Shown here: piece after piece, positions 36,301-46,943 of the stretch
Numbering within the stretch: position 1 is the first letter of the stretch
How the letters are laid out: each line of letters starts with the position of its first letter
NCBI GenBank assembly: GCA_029204225.1
Contig: CM055105.1
Span: 16,749,353 to 16,813,352 of the forward strand
Length of the DNA: 64,000 bases
Source of the DNA: Diphasiastrum complanatum
Taxonomy: Eukaryota; Streptophyta; Lycopodiopsida; Lycopodiales; Lycopodiaceae
Direction: 5' to 3'
The notes under the pieces: model-generated
Database searches by the model: none
What the model saw: the letters and a program-made list of their open reading frames with translations, nothing else
What the model was told of the DNA's origin: nothing
Translations under genes and position numbers: made by a program

Positions 36301-37160
36301 AAAATTCTGTGAAATTTGAGGACCATTTGTGAAATCTGTGAAATGAGGACCAACAATGCCTTGGGAGGGGTTTTGGGGGGAATTTGGTAATTAATGAATT
36401 AAATAGAGGAACCGTACCACGGTTCATGAACCGTGTTACGGTTCACCCCACGGTTCTGAGAACCGTGGGGTCTATGGATTGGATTTATTGAAAGGATGTA
36501 TTTTGTTGTTGTTTTTAATAAATTCTGATGTACACATATTTTCATCTTCTCAAAATAAATTTTGATGGAACTAATTTGTCTTATGAGATCAAAAGTGACA
36601 TGGTAAGAACCTGTCTAGTCTCACAATGCTCTCTTCTAGAACATATTACCTATAAACATCTGACTTATGGACTAATACTCAGCTGGAATACATTAGACAA
36701 TCAAAAAATCTTCAAATTGAAGATTGTTGAAAAATCTTGCTGTTTGAAGCATGTTATGTGTACTAAATTCCTGCTCTTGTACCTATAAATTCAAATATTA
36801 TATTCAATGCAGAAACTAGCTGATTTATCAGCAACAGGCAGTCAACAATTGATTGATGGAATTCTTCTCACAAAGTTTGACACCATAGATGACAAGGTGA
36901 GTCAATCCTATGTTTGGTTTAAGTGATCTATGCAGCTACAAAGTCGCTTGGTTTTGCTACAATCTAAAGATTCCTTGATTTAGTATCAACAGTTTGAACT
37001 GTCTTCCACACTAATTGCACCTTTGCAATTACAGGTTGGAGCTGCTTTATCCATGGTTTATATTTCAGGAGCGCCTGTTATGTTTGTTGGTTGTGGGCAA
37101 ACGTACACAGATCTGAAGAAGCTTAATGTGAAGTCCATTATCAAGTCACTGTTGAAATAG
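23254..37160 (+). CDS. SRPRA: Signal recognition particle receptor subunit alpha (docking protein)
   Basis: GTPase that docks SRP-ribosome complexes on the ER membrane through SRP54 and SRP-receptor beta. Coding exons by splice sites and frame: 23254-24278, 25636-25720, 25868-25963, 26077-26229, 26530-26637, 26853-26972, 27083-27208, 36813-36896 and 37035-37160. They total 1923 bp, 640 residues, close to the usual plant length. Exon 1 encodes the N-terminal SRX domain ([16 protein letters not shown]) and a long charged Lys/Glu/Ser linker. Exon 2 onward encodes the NG domain. P-loop GVNGVGKST is at about residues 441-449, [11 protein letters not shown] at 471, DTAGRM at 523, TKFD at 591 and GCGQ near 618. 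All introns are GT-AG; intron 1 splits a Ser codon, the rest are phase 0. Intron 7 is 9.6 kb and holds an antisense Copia, yet no exon is damaged, so the gene looks functional. Confidence 0.95.
24340..24560. pseudogene. Copia RT relics in intron 1 of the SRP receptor gene
   Basis: Two short pieces of Copia reverse transcriptase lie in opposite orientations. On the plus strand 24352-24393 reads [15 protein letters not shown]. On the minus strand about 24550-24410 reads [10 protein letters not shown], then [16 protein letters not shown] and DKYKVRLV. They are conserved neighbouring blocks of the same domain, so a copy was broken and partly inverted. They follow the exon-1 donor by about 60 bases. 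Confidence 0.7.
24561..25635 (+). other. Rest of intron 1
   Basis: T-rich plant intron without further coding signal. Near 24573-24600 there is a short palindrome GGCGTTCCGGAACGCC followed by a C-rich run. The acceptor is TTTGTAG before 25636. Confidence 0.6.
27249..27308. repeat. CT microsatellite in intron 7
   Basis: About 30 uninterrupted CT units starting 40 bases after the exon-7 donor. Confidence 0.95.
27309..28324 (+). other. Intron 7 sequence left of the Copia insertion
   Basis: AT-rich intronic DNA; no coding motif or repeat pair recognised. It ends with CTTAG (28325-28329), one half of the target duplication of the Copia element. Confidence 0.5.
28330..28722 (-). repeat. 3' LTR of element D
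   Basis: 393 bp, TGTCAGAATTTG...CCTAACA on the plus strand. Its first bases on the minus strand (TGTTAG) supply the stop codon of pol. Confidence 0.9.
28717..31932 (-). pseudogene. Copia pol of element D, frameshifted
   Basis: Minus-strand pieces in order: protease with [11 protein letters not shown] (31932-31693), pre-integrase [14 protein letters not shown] (31668-31405), integrase with [19 protein letters not shown] and [10 protein letters not shown] (31453-30851), a linker region (30854-30231), RT with [13 protein letters not shown] (29976-29773) and YVDDLII (29852-29595), and RNase H with DADWAGD, SSTEAEY and ADIFTKGL (29337-28717). At least five frame changes separate these. In the integrase the motif reads SDKGGKY where relatives have SDNGGEY, changing normally conserved residues. 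The last sense codons run through the polypurine tract and stop inside the LTR. Confidence 0.9.
28723..28731 (-). promoter_or_regulatory. Polypurine tract of element D
   Basis: The minus strand reads AAGGGAGAG directly before TGTTAG of the 3' LTR. Confidence 0.85.
32162..32785 (-). CDS. Copia gag (UBN2-type) of element D
   Basis: A 207-codon open frame, the best preserved gag in the window. It starts with [20 protein letters not shown] (second Met, after seven extra residues) and KFKMQNIL, the usual Copia gag N-terminus. A capsid follows with [30 protein letters not shown] and LLQEE near the end. It stops at 32162, just before the expected zinc-knuckle region, which continues with stops and a [11 protein letters not shown] stretch (about 32140-32090). 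The knuckle cysteines are not all preserved. It is likely an untranslated relic because the element is interrupted downstream. Confidence 0.85.
   Translation of the reverse strand: MLRIRTMAGLNDVVLPESSKLDGTNYNIWKFKMQNILQDREYWEIVTGVEIPPTTDRELREYQRRRRKAHHIINLSVRDMIIPHIRDVAGPKEAWDIMKNFYETVNQSRILFLTNKLHTLKMGIGESVTDYFTRVKDLRGQLIAIGESVQDSVLVSIVLNCLPLAYQNLVMMLLLRETRPSFDELIAILLQEEIRQKNIVNKDDFKA
32786..33468 (-). other. Untranslated leader of element D
   Basis: About 680 bases between gag and the primer site. On the plus strand it is rich in variants of CAGCGATC, TGATTCCAGC and GCAAACA, giving a low-complexity look from about 32950 to 33420. Two chance ORFs here are not considered genes. Confidence 0.6.
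33469..33480 (-). promoter_or_regulatory. Primer-binding site of element D
   Basis: The minus strand reads AGGTATCAGAGC next to the 5' LTR, one base off the tRNA-iMet complement TGGTATCAGAGC. Confidence 0.85.
33481..33910 (-). repeat. 5' LTR of element D
   Basis: 430 bp, TGTGAATTGG...CTTAACA on the plus strand, followed by the target duplication CTTAG. Confidence 0.9.
33916..36074 (+). other. Intron 7 sequence right of the Copia insertion
   Basis: Mostly AT-rich intronic DNA. A somewhat GC-richer piece (34250-34640) contains a 76-codon ORF without recognisable motif. Near 35697 the stretch TCAGTGTAAGAAT is tandemly doubled. Confidence 0.4.
36075..36475. repeat. MITE-like repeat with GAACCGTG palindromes in intron 7
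   Basis: Both ends are dense in the motif GAACCGT / ACGGTTC: 36080-36110 on the left and 36408-36470 on the right, where it alternates orientation. The ends can pair with each other and with themselves (ACGGTTCTGAGAACCGT near 36451 is a perfect hairpin). The centre (36240-36355) is a small array of TCTGTGAAATGAGGACCAAA-like units. No protein is encoded. A target duplication is not clear. Confidence 0.55.
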
Positions 37161-37309
37161 AGTTGTAAATCATTTCGACAAGATTTCATATCTGCTTCAT
37201 GTTTTGACAGTTTGTAAAGTGGAAGTTATTGGACTTTTTTTTCCTATCAACTAGTTTTCCCTGGCGCCATGTATTCATTTTTTCCGTGTGGAATACCCTA
37301 CAATCAAGT

Positions 37310-37315
37310 AATAAA
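37310..37315 (+). terminator. Candidate polyadenylation signal of SRPRA
   Basis: AATAAA 150 bases after the stop codon, in an AT-rich 3' UTR. Confidence 0.55.
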
Positions 37316-37329
37316 AAAGTGGTGTGGAG

Positions 37330-38993
37330 AAATTTAAGAGCATTTTGAACCTCTGAATCGATTCATAGCTTCTGCTGGTGATCTGAAAGAATATTTCACT
37401 CTTCTTTGAGAAACCATCTCTCTCTATGTTAGTTCTTGAAAGTTCATTCTGGCTGTTCTTGATTTTGGTACTTGGTTTTGATCATCCTTTTGGAACATCT
37501 TGACTTTTGGATTATTACCATAGTTGCTTTTGCTTTTCGATGCCATAGTTGCTGAAACTTGATTTCTATTTTATATCTGAAAGAAATCAAGGTATGTGAC
37601 TCAAACTTTCAAGTCAAGATGCAATTATTCAGCCGAAGGATATCAATGGTGCACGTATTTGGCCCAAGGCAGATGCATTCAGAGCAATTTAAGCCTAAGA
37701 ATTTGGCGACACATTGTTAAACAAGAGGAACATGCAGAATTTGTGCTGTTTATAAACTGGATAGGGGGCTTGCTCGAGGCTTATGAATTTTAATTAGATG
37801 ATAATCATCCTTAAATTGGCACCGGTATGAAGTTTCCGGAAGCATATTCGTCGCTGTTCCATCATAGTGAATGGACATCATTTATGGTTGTCCAATGTTC
37901 AGTCTGTGTACCTGTTGGATCAATTGATATGCTGCCGTTTAAAAGCTTGTCTTCGGTTTTGACCATCTGAAGACACAAATGAGTTTATGATAGCGCCTAG
38001 AGATACCAATTTTATAGATATATGATAGCAGGTACTTAGAGAATGTCTGACCTGAGCAATGACATTTGGGTCATCAAAACACGGTAAGTGAAAGCCTGAG
38101 ATCATGCTGGTGTTCACCTTGATCTTATGTTCTTGGGTCCCACAATCTCACACCCAGGCGTTTATCTTCTCTTGTCAGATAATTCTTTATGTTTTGAATC
38201 TCGCCTTCTTGGCAAAGCATTCATCTTGCATGATCCACATTTATCAATAGTTAATCAACTAGCTTACATACCTGATCCAGCTTGTCTCAAGATGTGTTTC
38301 TATTGTAAAGTTTCAGATAGTGAAGTACTGTGATACATTCTCAACTTAGGGAGAATCCTCGAAGTAACTATTGGCTTCAATGTGTAGATTCGAGTAGGGC
38401 ATGCTTTTTAACTATGTTCCAGCTAAGATGGAACCCGATTCTGAGTAATTTATTACACACCTCTAATCGCTTCTGCTGGGAATTTACTTACAAGGATTTT
38501 GAAATTGGTAGTATATCAGTGTGGCGTCTCCATTTCAATTCAGAGTCTGTCATTGGCTTTGAATATCTGCAAAATCAACAAGATTTTGGTTTTATACGCA
38601 ATGCTTAGTAGTCGTAGAATCGGGGAGGGATCGGCAAGCTCAGAAGTAACATTTTCTGAAAGATCAAATATGAGATGCAATATATTGAATAAACTGATGG
38701 TGTATGACTACGCTGTGAAAAAGTGTGATTTTGTTGTACAGATTACCTATTCTGTGATCTGATCCAGTAGATAACAGATATGTCCTATTTGCAAACACAA
38801 AAGGAGACTTGTTTAATTTCATCTCGTAAATTGATAGTTTAGTTTGATTTCTAATGACCATACTTTTTTTAGTTTGACATTTAATTAAGGGACATCGCTA
38901 GACACACAAAAGCTTTTATAAGTATTAGGGTTTCTTTGATGCCTTTAGGTTCTGGAGGCCCATAAATATAAAGCCTGAGTTTTGGATAAAGTT
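37330..38993. other. Intergenic after SRPRA, nothing recognised
   Basis: AT-rich; small ORFs (up to 92 codons) have no motif and overlap in several frames. No repeat pair or RNA gene seen. Confidence 0.4.
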
Positions 38994-38998
38994 GTGTT

Positions 38999-39284
38999 TG
39001 TAGGAATCGAAGATGGCTATTTACCTTCATGACTGTTGGCTGTCCAATAACTTGATTAATGGCTATCTAGCTACCATAAGTTACATAAAATAATTAAGTA
39101 CTCCAAATAACAAGTTAGGTACTTAATTCACATGTATAGGCCCCTAGTGGACCCACGAGTCCCTACAAGTTAGTTACATACTAACTTGGGCCTAAAATAT
39201 AAATGACCGTGGTTACACAGATCTCGACCTTTTGGGTCATAGTAACCTATGGCTTCTACATCATTTACATTTATTATTCTAACA
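38999..39284 (-). repeat. 3' LTR of element E
   Basis: 286 bp, direct repeat of 43594-43879. The adjacent polypurine tract AAAGAGGG (minus strand) lies at 39285-39292. Confidence 0.92.
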
Positions 39285-39292
39285 CCCTCTTT
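39285..39292 (-). promoter_or_regulatory. Polypurine tract of element E
   Basis: Minus strand AAAGAGGG directly before TGTTAGAATA of the LTR. Confidence 0.8.
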
Positions 39293-42200
39293 AAATGAAA
39301 ATGACATGTAGAAAAGCTTCACAAAGAGCTGTAAATCGAATTCTAGACAATGCCTCAGTGAACACATCTGCAATATTATCCTCCGTGGGACAATATTCAA
39401 GTGTGATGTCGCCATTATGAAACTTTTCCCAAACAAAGTGATAGTGGATCTCGATATGCTTTTTTCTTGCATGAAATACTGGATTTCGTGCAATGGCAAT
39501 AGCACTTTGACTATCCGTAAATAGGAGAGTAATTGAGGGCTGGCCATGCTTCATATCGACAAGTAATTGTCTCAACCATATACACTCCGTAGTGGCTAAA
39601 AACGTTGCTCTATATTTTGCTTCACTTTGAGGATGTAGCAACGGTGGGCAGTTTCTTGCTTATTCAAGAAACTGCAGAATTTCCAATGAAAAAGCAATGA
39701 CCACTAGTAGAGCGTCTAGTGTCTTGATCTCCACCCCAATCTAAGTCACAAAAACCAGCCAAACATTCATCATCACTAGAAGAATAAAACAGACCAAGTG
39801 TTTTACTTCCTTGAAGATATCGAAGGATCCTCTTCAATGCTTTCCAATGTGATGTCAACGGAGCATGCATGAATTGACTCATGAGGGGAACTCTATAAGA
39901 TATGTCTGGTCTTGAGTTGCATAAGTAAATGAGACTTCCAACCGCTTGACAATATAGTGTAGTATCAAATGGTTCACCACCACTTTGATTACTTAACTTC
40001 AGGCCCGTCTCAATTGGTGTAGCAACCGGCTTGCAATCTTCCATTTTGAAACGCTTTAAAATCTGCTTAATGTACCGTTGTTGGGTAATGAAGATTCCAG
40101 CCTTTCCTTGCAAAAACTCAAGACCAAGGTAGAAATGCAATTGGCCTAAATCTGGTGTATCATAAACTGAAGCAAGATCAGATTTTAAGACTGCAATATA
40201 TTGGTCATTACTACCTGTAATGATAATATCATCAACATATAGCAAAATGATGATGATAAACTCAGATGTATGCATGACATAAAGCGTAGATTCACTAGGA
40301 CAAGTATGTGTGTATCTTTTTTATACCACATTCTTGGGGCTTGTTTTAGTCCATAGAGAGCCTTCTTGAGAAGACACACTTTGTCTTCTTGACCTGCAAC
40401 CAAAAAACCAGCAAGTTGCTGAAGGTAAACTTCCTCATTAAGATCACCATTGAGGAAGGCTGTCTTTATGTCAAGTTGGTGCATATGCCAACCATGATGG
40501 GCAGCCAAAGCAGTGACTATCCTTATGGTAGTTATTCGTGCGGTAGGTGCAAAAGTTTCCTCATAATTAATGCCCTCCTTTTGCGCATAACCTTTGGCAA
40601 CAAGTCTTGCCTTGTACCTTTCAACAGTACCATCGAAATTGTACTTGATCTTATAAACCCATTTACAGCCAATTGCTTTCTTTCGGAAGATCAACAAGAA
40701 CCCATGTTTGGTTCTTTATGAGTGAGTCATACTCCTCTTTCATCGCGTCCTCCCAACATTTTACTCCTCTGGCCTGCTAATAAAAAACAGGTTCTATTGC
40801 ACTATCCTCAATAGATGTTAGGGCAAAATCAGAAAAATCAGCAAATTCTACTGATTTAGATGAGGCACGAGTCTTCCCTTCATAGAAACGGTTCACTTTG
40901 CTGTCCTGCAAAGTCTGCAACAGCCATTTAGGGACTGGTTTAGGCTGTCCAACAGCCTTACTTTGATCAACGCTTTGCTGTCCAAAGTGATCTGAACTGT
41001 CAACACTTTGTTATCCAAAGTGCTCTGAAATTGGACTATGTTGACAGGCCGTTCCTCTTCATAAATCTGCTTCTCTTGATGAATTATGGGTTGTTTGCTT
41101 GAAGAACCAGTGGGCTGTCCATTAGAGGATGATGTCAGTCCCTCCTCTTCAAATTAGATGGTGATACCAAATCTAGAAAATCAATCTGAAGTAAACCTTA
41201 AACCTTCATAGGAAAGATCCATGTAAACCTTAAAAAATCATCAATAAAAGTAACGAAGTACTTGCATTTACCAATGGATTTGGTCCTCATTGGACCACAT
41301 ACATCACTATGAATTAAGGCAAACCTATCACCAACTTTGATAGTCCCATCAATAGGAAAAGACTTCGTTGAAACTTACCAAGTATGCATCCTTCGCATAC
41401 ATGTCCTTCGGGATGCTTCATATTTGGAATGCCTTCCACCATGTTGAATTTCTTCAACATATTCAAACTTCCAAAATTGAGGTGCCCGTACCTCGCATGC
41501 CATAGTTTAGCAAACTCAATGCATGTGAATTAGTAGCAAAAAGACCAAAGGATGTCAAAGCTTTAGGTTCATAAATATCCAACAAAAATAAACCTCCTCG
41601 CAATGTTCTCGAAACAACAATTAAAAGTGATTTCTTTGGGTCTTTTATAAGACATTTGTCTTCTTTAAATTCTACAATCAATCCTTGATTCATGATTGTA
41701 GAGACCGAAATGAGATTTTTCTTAATCTTAGGAACATAAAGTATATTTTGAATGTACTTTTCTTCTCCATTGGAAAGAAGGAGTGGTATAGATCCAATGC
41801 CTTCAATTGGATAGGAGGTGTTGTCAACACCTTGAACCTTGCTTCCATCTTTGATTTTCATAAGCTTTGTGAAGACGTCTCTATGGTGAGTCATATGGCG
41901 TGTAGCTCCGCTATCAATCACCCAATCAATGGAAGAAAAAACAGCAACCTGTAAAGCTGAAGTAGTGATGTTTTCTGCTGAAAAACCAGCAAGTCGAGAA
42001 GTGGTAGAAATCTCATTTTGATTAGAAATGAGATTGTTAGTGACAAAAGCAAAATCACCATTGAAAGAATTATTCTCCTTTTGATGTTCTAATGAAATCA
42101 TGGTTGTATTTGTATCAATACCTTTCTCTTTATCCTTAGTAAGCTTCTTCCTACATTCCCTTATGTGGTGCCCAAACTTTTTACAATAATGGCACTTACC

Positions 42201-42959
42201 CTTCTTTTTGGATCCTTGATCTTGGCCTTCCTTGGATTTTTCTATCCTTGGAAGAAGAAGGCTTACCTTTCCACTTGCCCTTGCCTTTGCCTTTGGTGAA
42301 GAAGGCTTGATCTTCTTGTTCACCAAAATTAATCCTTGTTTGCTCTTCTTGGAGAAGTAAGCCAACAAGCTCGTCAAAGGAGATTTGTTGTCCCCTAAGA
42401 GATATGCTTAAAGTAGACACAAATCAAAGATAGAAATGAGGAAGTGAATTAAGAATAATTGAAGAGAGTTCTCAACAATTTCGTCAATGCTAAGAAGCTC
42501 TTCACGAAGATCCTTGATCTTCATTAAGTGATTTGAAAGCGTATCACCCTCTTGCATCTTCAATGTTGAGAGTTGATTACGTAGAAAAAGCACTTGCGCT
42601 GTATTCTTCACTTGGAACATCTTGGCAAGTACTTCCCAAGCACTCTTGGAAGTCTTGCATGATCGAATGTGAGGTAGGATTGATCTCTTCACGGATGGCG
42701 CTATGACCGAATGTGCTTGTGCGTCATGTTGATCCTACTTTTGTTCTTCGGAAGACACTTCCACATATGTTGAAGAAGTACCTCTTGACGATGTAGTAGG
42801 TGCCAAACTAGGTGGCCTCTCTTCATCAACACTTACAACTTCAAACAAACCTTTAGCAATAAGGAGGTTTTTGATCATGTAGCACCACAAGGAGAAATTA
42901 GTTCCATCCAACCTATCTTCATTGAACAAAGAACCTATAGATTCAGATTCTTTAGCCAT
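39291..42959 (-). pseudogene. Copia gag-pol of element E
   Basis: Minus strand in order: gag N-terminus with NEDRLDGTNFSLW (42959-42735), capsid with VLFLRNQLSTLKM (42692-42408), zinc knuckle CHYCKKFGHHIREC (42197-42156) and protease WVIDSGATRHMT (about 41925-41890). A pre-integrase region and the start of integrase (GPMRTKSIG, about 41295-41270) follow. The core with the second Asp and the Glu is missing. RT resumes near 40697 (GCKWVYKIKYN, QLDIKTAFLNG, YVDDIIITG), then RNase H (DLDWGGD; ADVFTEAL where relatives have ADxxTK). Several frameshifts, for example near 42400, 40275 and 39650. Confidence 0.9.
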
Positions 42960-43581
42960 TTTTGAAAATTCAGCTAATAGTAGATGGGAAAAACAGATTC
43001 CAGGCCAAAATCTACTAAAAAATCGGCAAGATCAAAGCTGAATTAATGAGCACTATAAATTGCAATACACCACTTGCAATAGCTCATTCACAATAACATA
43101 TAGGTGGTTGTATTCTGCTAAAATAACAGAATACTAACTAATATGCAGGCTTCCAATGAAGCCAAAACCACAACCAGAACTTTTGTGGTAAAATGGTGTG
43201 CACTCAATGTGCTAATGGAGCAGATGGTAGGACCTTCTTCCAGGCTCAAAAACAGAAAAATTTCAGCCACTAAAAATGTTTCAAAAACACATTTGTCTTC
43301 AAGGTAGATGGGCGCCCTCCTCCAAGAAGAAAATTTGTAATTTGAAGCATGTAATCTAATTTCAATCACATGAAAACTAGTTGAGCATGGCCGCCCTACT
43401 GTTGGCTCCCAAATGAGTGGAGGTTCCAAGCTTTTCCCTGCAATTTCCTGCACAAAAAACAAGGAGCCGAACAATTCTCTCTCCACAAAAATCAGAATAG
43501 TTCAGATTTTTATGAACCAAAAGAGGAGAAATGTGGCTGCCTATTGGGTGCCCTCCAGCAAGCAATCAATTCTGAAAAATG

Positions 43582-43593
43582 GCTCTAATACCA
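43582..43593 (-). promoter_or_regulatory. Primer-binding site of element E
   Basis: The minus strand reads TGGTATTAGAGC, one base off the tRNA-iMet complement, adjacent to the 5' LTR. Confidence 0.85.
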
Positions 43594-43879
43594 TGTAGGA
43601 ATCCAAGATGGCTATCTACCTTCATGACTGTTGGTTGTCCAATAACTTGACTAATGGCTATCTAGCTACCATAAGTTACATAAAATAACTAAGTACTCCA
43701 AATAACAAGTTAGGTACTTATTTCACATGTATAGTCCCCTAGTGGACCCACGAGTCCCTACAAGTTAGTTTTATACTAACTTGGGCCTAAAATATAAATG
43801 ACCATGGTTACACAAACCTCGACCTTTTGGGTCATAGTAACTTATGGCTTCTACATCATTTACATTTATTATTCTAACA
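43594..43879 (-). repeat. 5' LTR of element E
   Basis: 286-bp LTR followed by GTGTT, the right target duplication. Confidence 0.92.
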
Positions 43880-43884
43880 GTGTT

Positions 43885-45219
43885 GCTATGACATGAAATA
43901 TTGCTGACTCCACTTAAATATTCAATGTTAGCAGTGTTTTTACCATAGAATGCCATTGTGTAGGTTTAAGTACAATATGTATTGTGTCCTGTATGTACAA
44001 AATGACATCAACAAAATTTGAGTTTATATATTTTTATGGCAAAAAGTTCTTGAGAGCATGATGACATCCTATCCCGATCACGATAGTCATTTAGTGTGTT
44101 GAATATCTGCAAAGGAATTAGGACAATAAGTTATCTCAATTAGTGTGCTGAATATCCTTTAAAAAAGATCTATTCCAATTATAGATAGAGATGTGTCTTT
44201 CGATAGCTGCATTTGTGAAATGTAGTAGCATGGACAGTGGTGCGTAGATATGCATTTGTATCTATAATTAGGACAGTCATGCTTAGACAGCGACATCTTT
44301 AAAGAACTGTAGATAAGTTTAGGAATTCGAATCCATTCTTAGCAGGAATTTCAGTGATTGATCTTTAGAATCTATGTTTAGATCTGTAGTTTATTGGGGA
44401 AGCTACTTCAAAAAAAATGAAAATGATAATATGCCCTACTTAACTATGGTTTCGGCTGACTACGACTGTAAGAGTGATGACATCATGAAGAGTAACTTAG
44501 ATATTTAGTGAGGGTAAATGTTATCCGGAGTTATTCGCTTGGAATGGTTGCCTCAGTCCAACTTCAGAATATTTACTAAAGATATATCTAGAACAATCTT
44601 TTTCCTCCATACTTTTAGAACAATTGTGGGGGATATAACTAACAATAGCTATGTTCTTCATTGTGCTGATGTTGTTTAAAAAATAGCATAACTTGGATCA
44701 TGAATCTTTTTTGGACTTGTTTGCACATGGAAAAATGTTGGAGCAGGCTAGTAATTGTAGATAACCATCTTTTGTAAGCTTTTGGCACTTAAGATCTTCA
44801 AATACCAAATGTGACATGGGAAATTTTTTGTGAAGGTAATTCTTAACCTATTTTCTTGACGTTTGGCATGTACTTGATTAAAATCTCGAACTACAAGAGA
44901 TATGGTGGAATGAAAGGCTACATTTGACACAAAGAGATTCTCATCATGGCAATGTACGTCGTTTCTTTCTAGTGATACTTATTTGCGATTTTTTGAGTAC
45001 GTGGGCTAAATTCATGAAAGACATAGATCTATCAGTTTGGAATACACAAACAATGAAAAATAAATTTTTGGGAGTGCATATATAATTTTTTATGGAGTAG
45101 CCCAAAGGGTGCATTTGTTGTCATATTGCCGAATAGTTGCAGACTTCAAGGCAAATCAACCAAAAAAATTGCATGAAACATTTCGGGAAATGGGTTTAAG
45201 CATTCACCATACCTTTGCA
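43885..45219. other. AT-rich spacer, nothing recognised
   Basis: No coding structure or repeat pair identified. The left boundary of the next Copia fragment probably lies near 45220. Confidence 0.4.
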
Positions 45220-46034
45220 TTTGCTTGTTGATTCGATTGTTTGTTGTTGGCGTTCTTCACTTTCAATATCTTGCAATCTTTGATTTCATGATTAGTGCGC
45301 TTGCAATAATTACTGAATATCTTCTTCTTCAATTGTGGATTTGATAATTGCTCTTGACTCTGTCTTGACTTTTGATTCGATAGTTTAGAGCTTTTTTTTC
45401 TTTTGACGCTTAGAGCCTTTGTTTACATATAGAGCATGCGATATCGAATTTGAAGAGCTGTCCGTGCAGCTTCGATTGTCTTCCTATAGCAACATAGAGA
45501 TTACTCTAAAAAGAGTTAAATATGAGTGCGTCGTAATGATCATCACCCAGTTTTTGTATGTCAGTGGCAAGCTTGATAGCAATGTCATGATTGTGTCTTG
45601 ATCGTCGATAGTTGACCTCTGATAGCTGCCATCTGCTGCAAGAGATTTTTGAACAGGTTAACGTGATTCTGAAGAGAATCATTACTAGACACCTTGAGTG
45701 AGAAGAATTTTCTTTTGGGATGCAATTTAGAAGTCACGTCCCTCCCATCATATAGTGCGCTCAGGATGTCCCATACTTCTTTCAAAATTTGAGCTTTAGA
45801 TACATGGCCAATCTGCGTATCTAAAATATTGAGAATGACTAGCGCGAAAGCTTTACCATGCTTCAATTTCCATCTTGAGTTGGTTGTGTCATCTTCAAGT
45901 TTCACTTCGATACCTGTGACAACATCCCATAGCTCATTGGCAATTAGCATAGTCTTCATCTTGAATTTCCACAAATGATAATTCGATTCATCTAGCTTGT
46001 CAACTATAAAACTAGCTTTGCTTTGTGAATTCAT
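45220..46034 (-). pseudogene. Copia gag of fragment F
   Basis: The minus strand from 46034 opens with a Met and FIVDKLDESNYHLWKFKMKT, the Copia gag start. A UBN2 capsid follows (DTQIGHVSKAQ, LYDGRDVTSKLHPK, NLLQQMAAI) and the frame stops at 45585. The next part continues in fragments to a knuckle-like YCKRTNHEIKDC near 45305-45270, in which the first Cys is replaced by Ser. No protease or later domain follows. The same gag type occurs in elements B and C. Confidence 0.8.
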
Positions 46035-46138
46035 ATGGAAATTAGTCTGTCGATAATCGATAACCTAAGAATGAAAATAGTATCAATATTAATACCATGC
46101 AATGCTTTGATTGGAAATCAATAAATGCATAAACTTCA

Positions 46139-46150
46139 GCTCTGATACCA
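46139..46150 (-). promoter_or_regulatory. Primer-binding site of fragment F
   Basis: The minus strand reads TGGTATCAGAGC, a perfect tRNA-iMet primer site next to the LTR at 46151. Confidence 0.9.
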
Positions 46151-46943
46151 TGTTGGAAGAAAGAAAGGATGCTTGATAGAGTAAGATGGCATTCGATAGA
46201 TGCTACTATTGAGTTTTGCGGAAAGATCATTATTCTGATGTATGACTACATCTATCAAATTTGAACAAGCAAATTTTGTTGTATCGAAATACTTCGATAG
46301 TTCAAACAAAACTAAACGAGAATGTAATCAGATGACAATAGAACAAAGAAGCATTTGTTGATTTTGACATAATACTGAATGTAATAAAATTGTATGACTG
46401 ATTCAATAAGTAGTATATACAAATCATATGAATAGCGAGCACAAAACAATAATGGATGCAACTGCATACTCGAAACTAACTTTGAATAACTGATCGACTA
46501 TGCCTGATGTATTTTCGCTAATAGCAGAAAGCGCTAATAGCAATGTGCTATTACTAATCTCCTGGATCAATTGCTTAGCCAACTAAGTAATGAAAAGTGA
46601 TCAGCTATTTATACTGGTTAGGAATGTTGTTTAGGCTTATCCAAAATGACAATAAAAGATAGTTGTAAGGCCATAGATCACAATTGACACTTAGCCACAA
46701 CGCACTATCACTTATCCAATTCGGTTACATGGTAATTACTTGCTAACAATGGTTACGGCAGGTAGTTAGCTTCAAAACAAGTGGTAACATGTTATGTTAA
46801 CATTCGATAGTTCGACCCCCTTCGATAGTCTTTGTCGTTTTCGAATCCCGATTGTTAACCATTCCCATGTATTTCTGTAAATTATAAATTAATAACATGA
46901 GTAAAACTACAGAAATTGGATAACTGAGGATAATAATCCAACA
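46151..46943 (-). repeat. 5' LTR of fragment F
   Basis: Begins TGTTGGAAGA and ends ATCCAACA on the plus strand (793 bp). The inverted tips match those of element C. It contains several TTCGATAG motifs. No second copy is seen in the window, so the element is truncated after gag. Confidence 0.7.

Larger units (their letters stand above)
38999..43879 (-). mobile_element. Copia LTR retrotransposon E, TSD GTGTT, integrase core deleted
   Basis: Two 286-bp LTRs (38999-39284 and 43594-43879), TGTAGGAATC...ATTCTAACA, are flanked by GTGTT on both sides (38994-38998 and 43880-43884). By eye they differ at roughly 13 positions. Orientation is minus. Gag, protease, RT and RNase H are recognisable. The integrase is reduced to its first part, so the element is about 4.9 kb. 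Confidence 0.93.
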
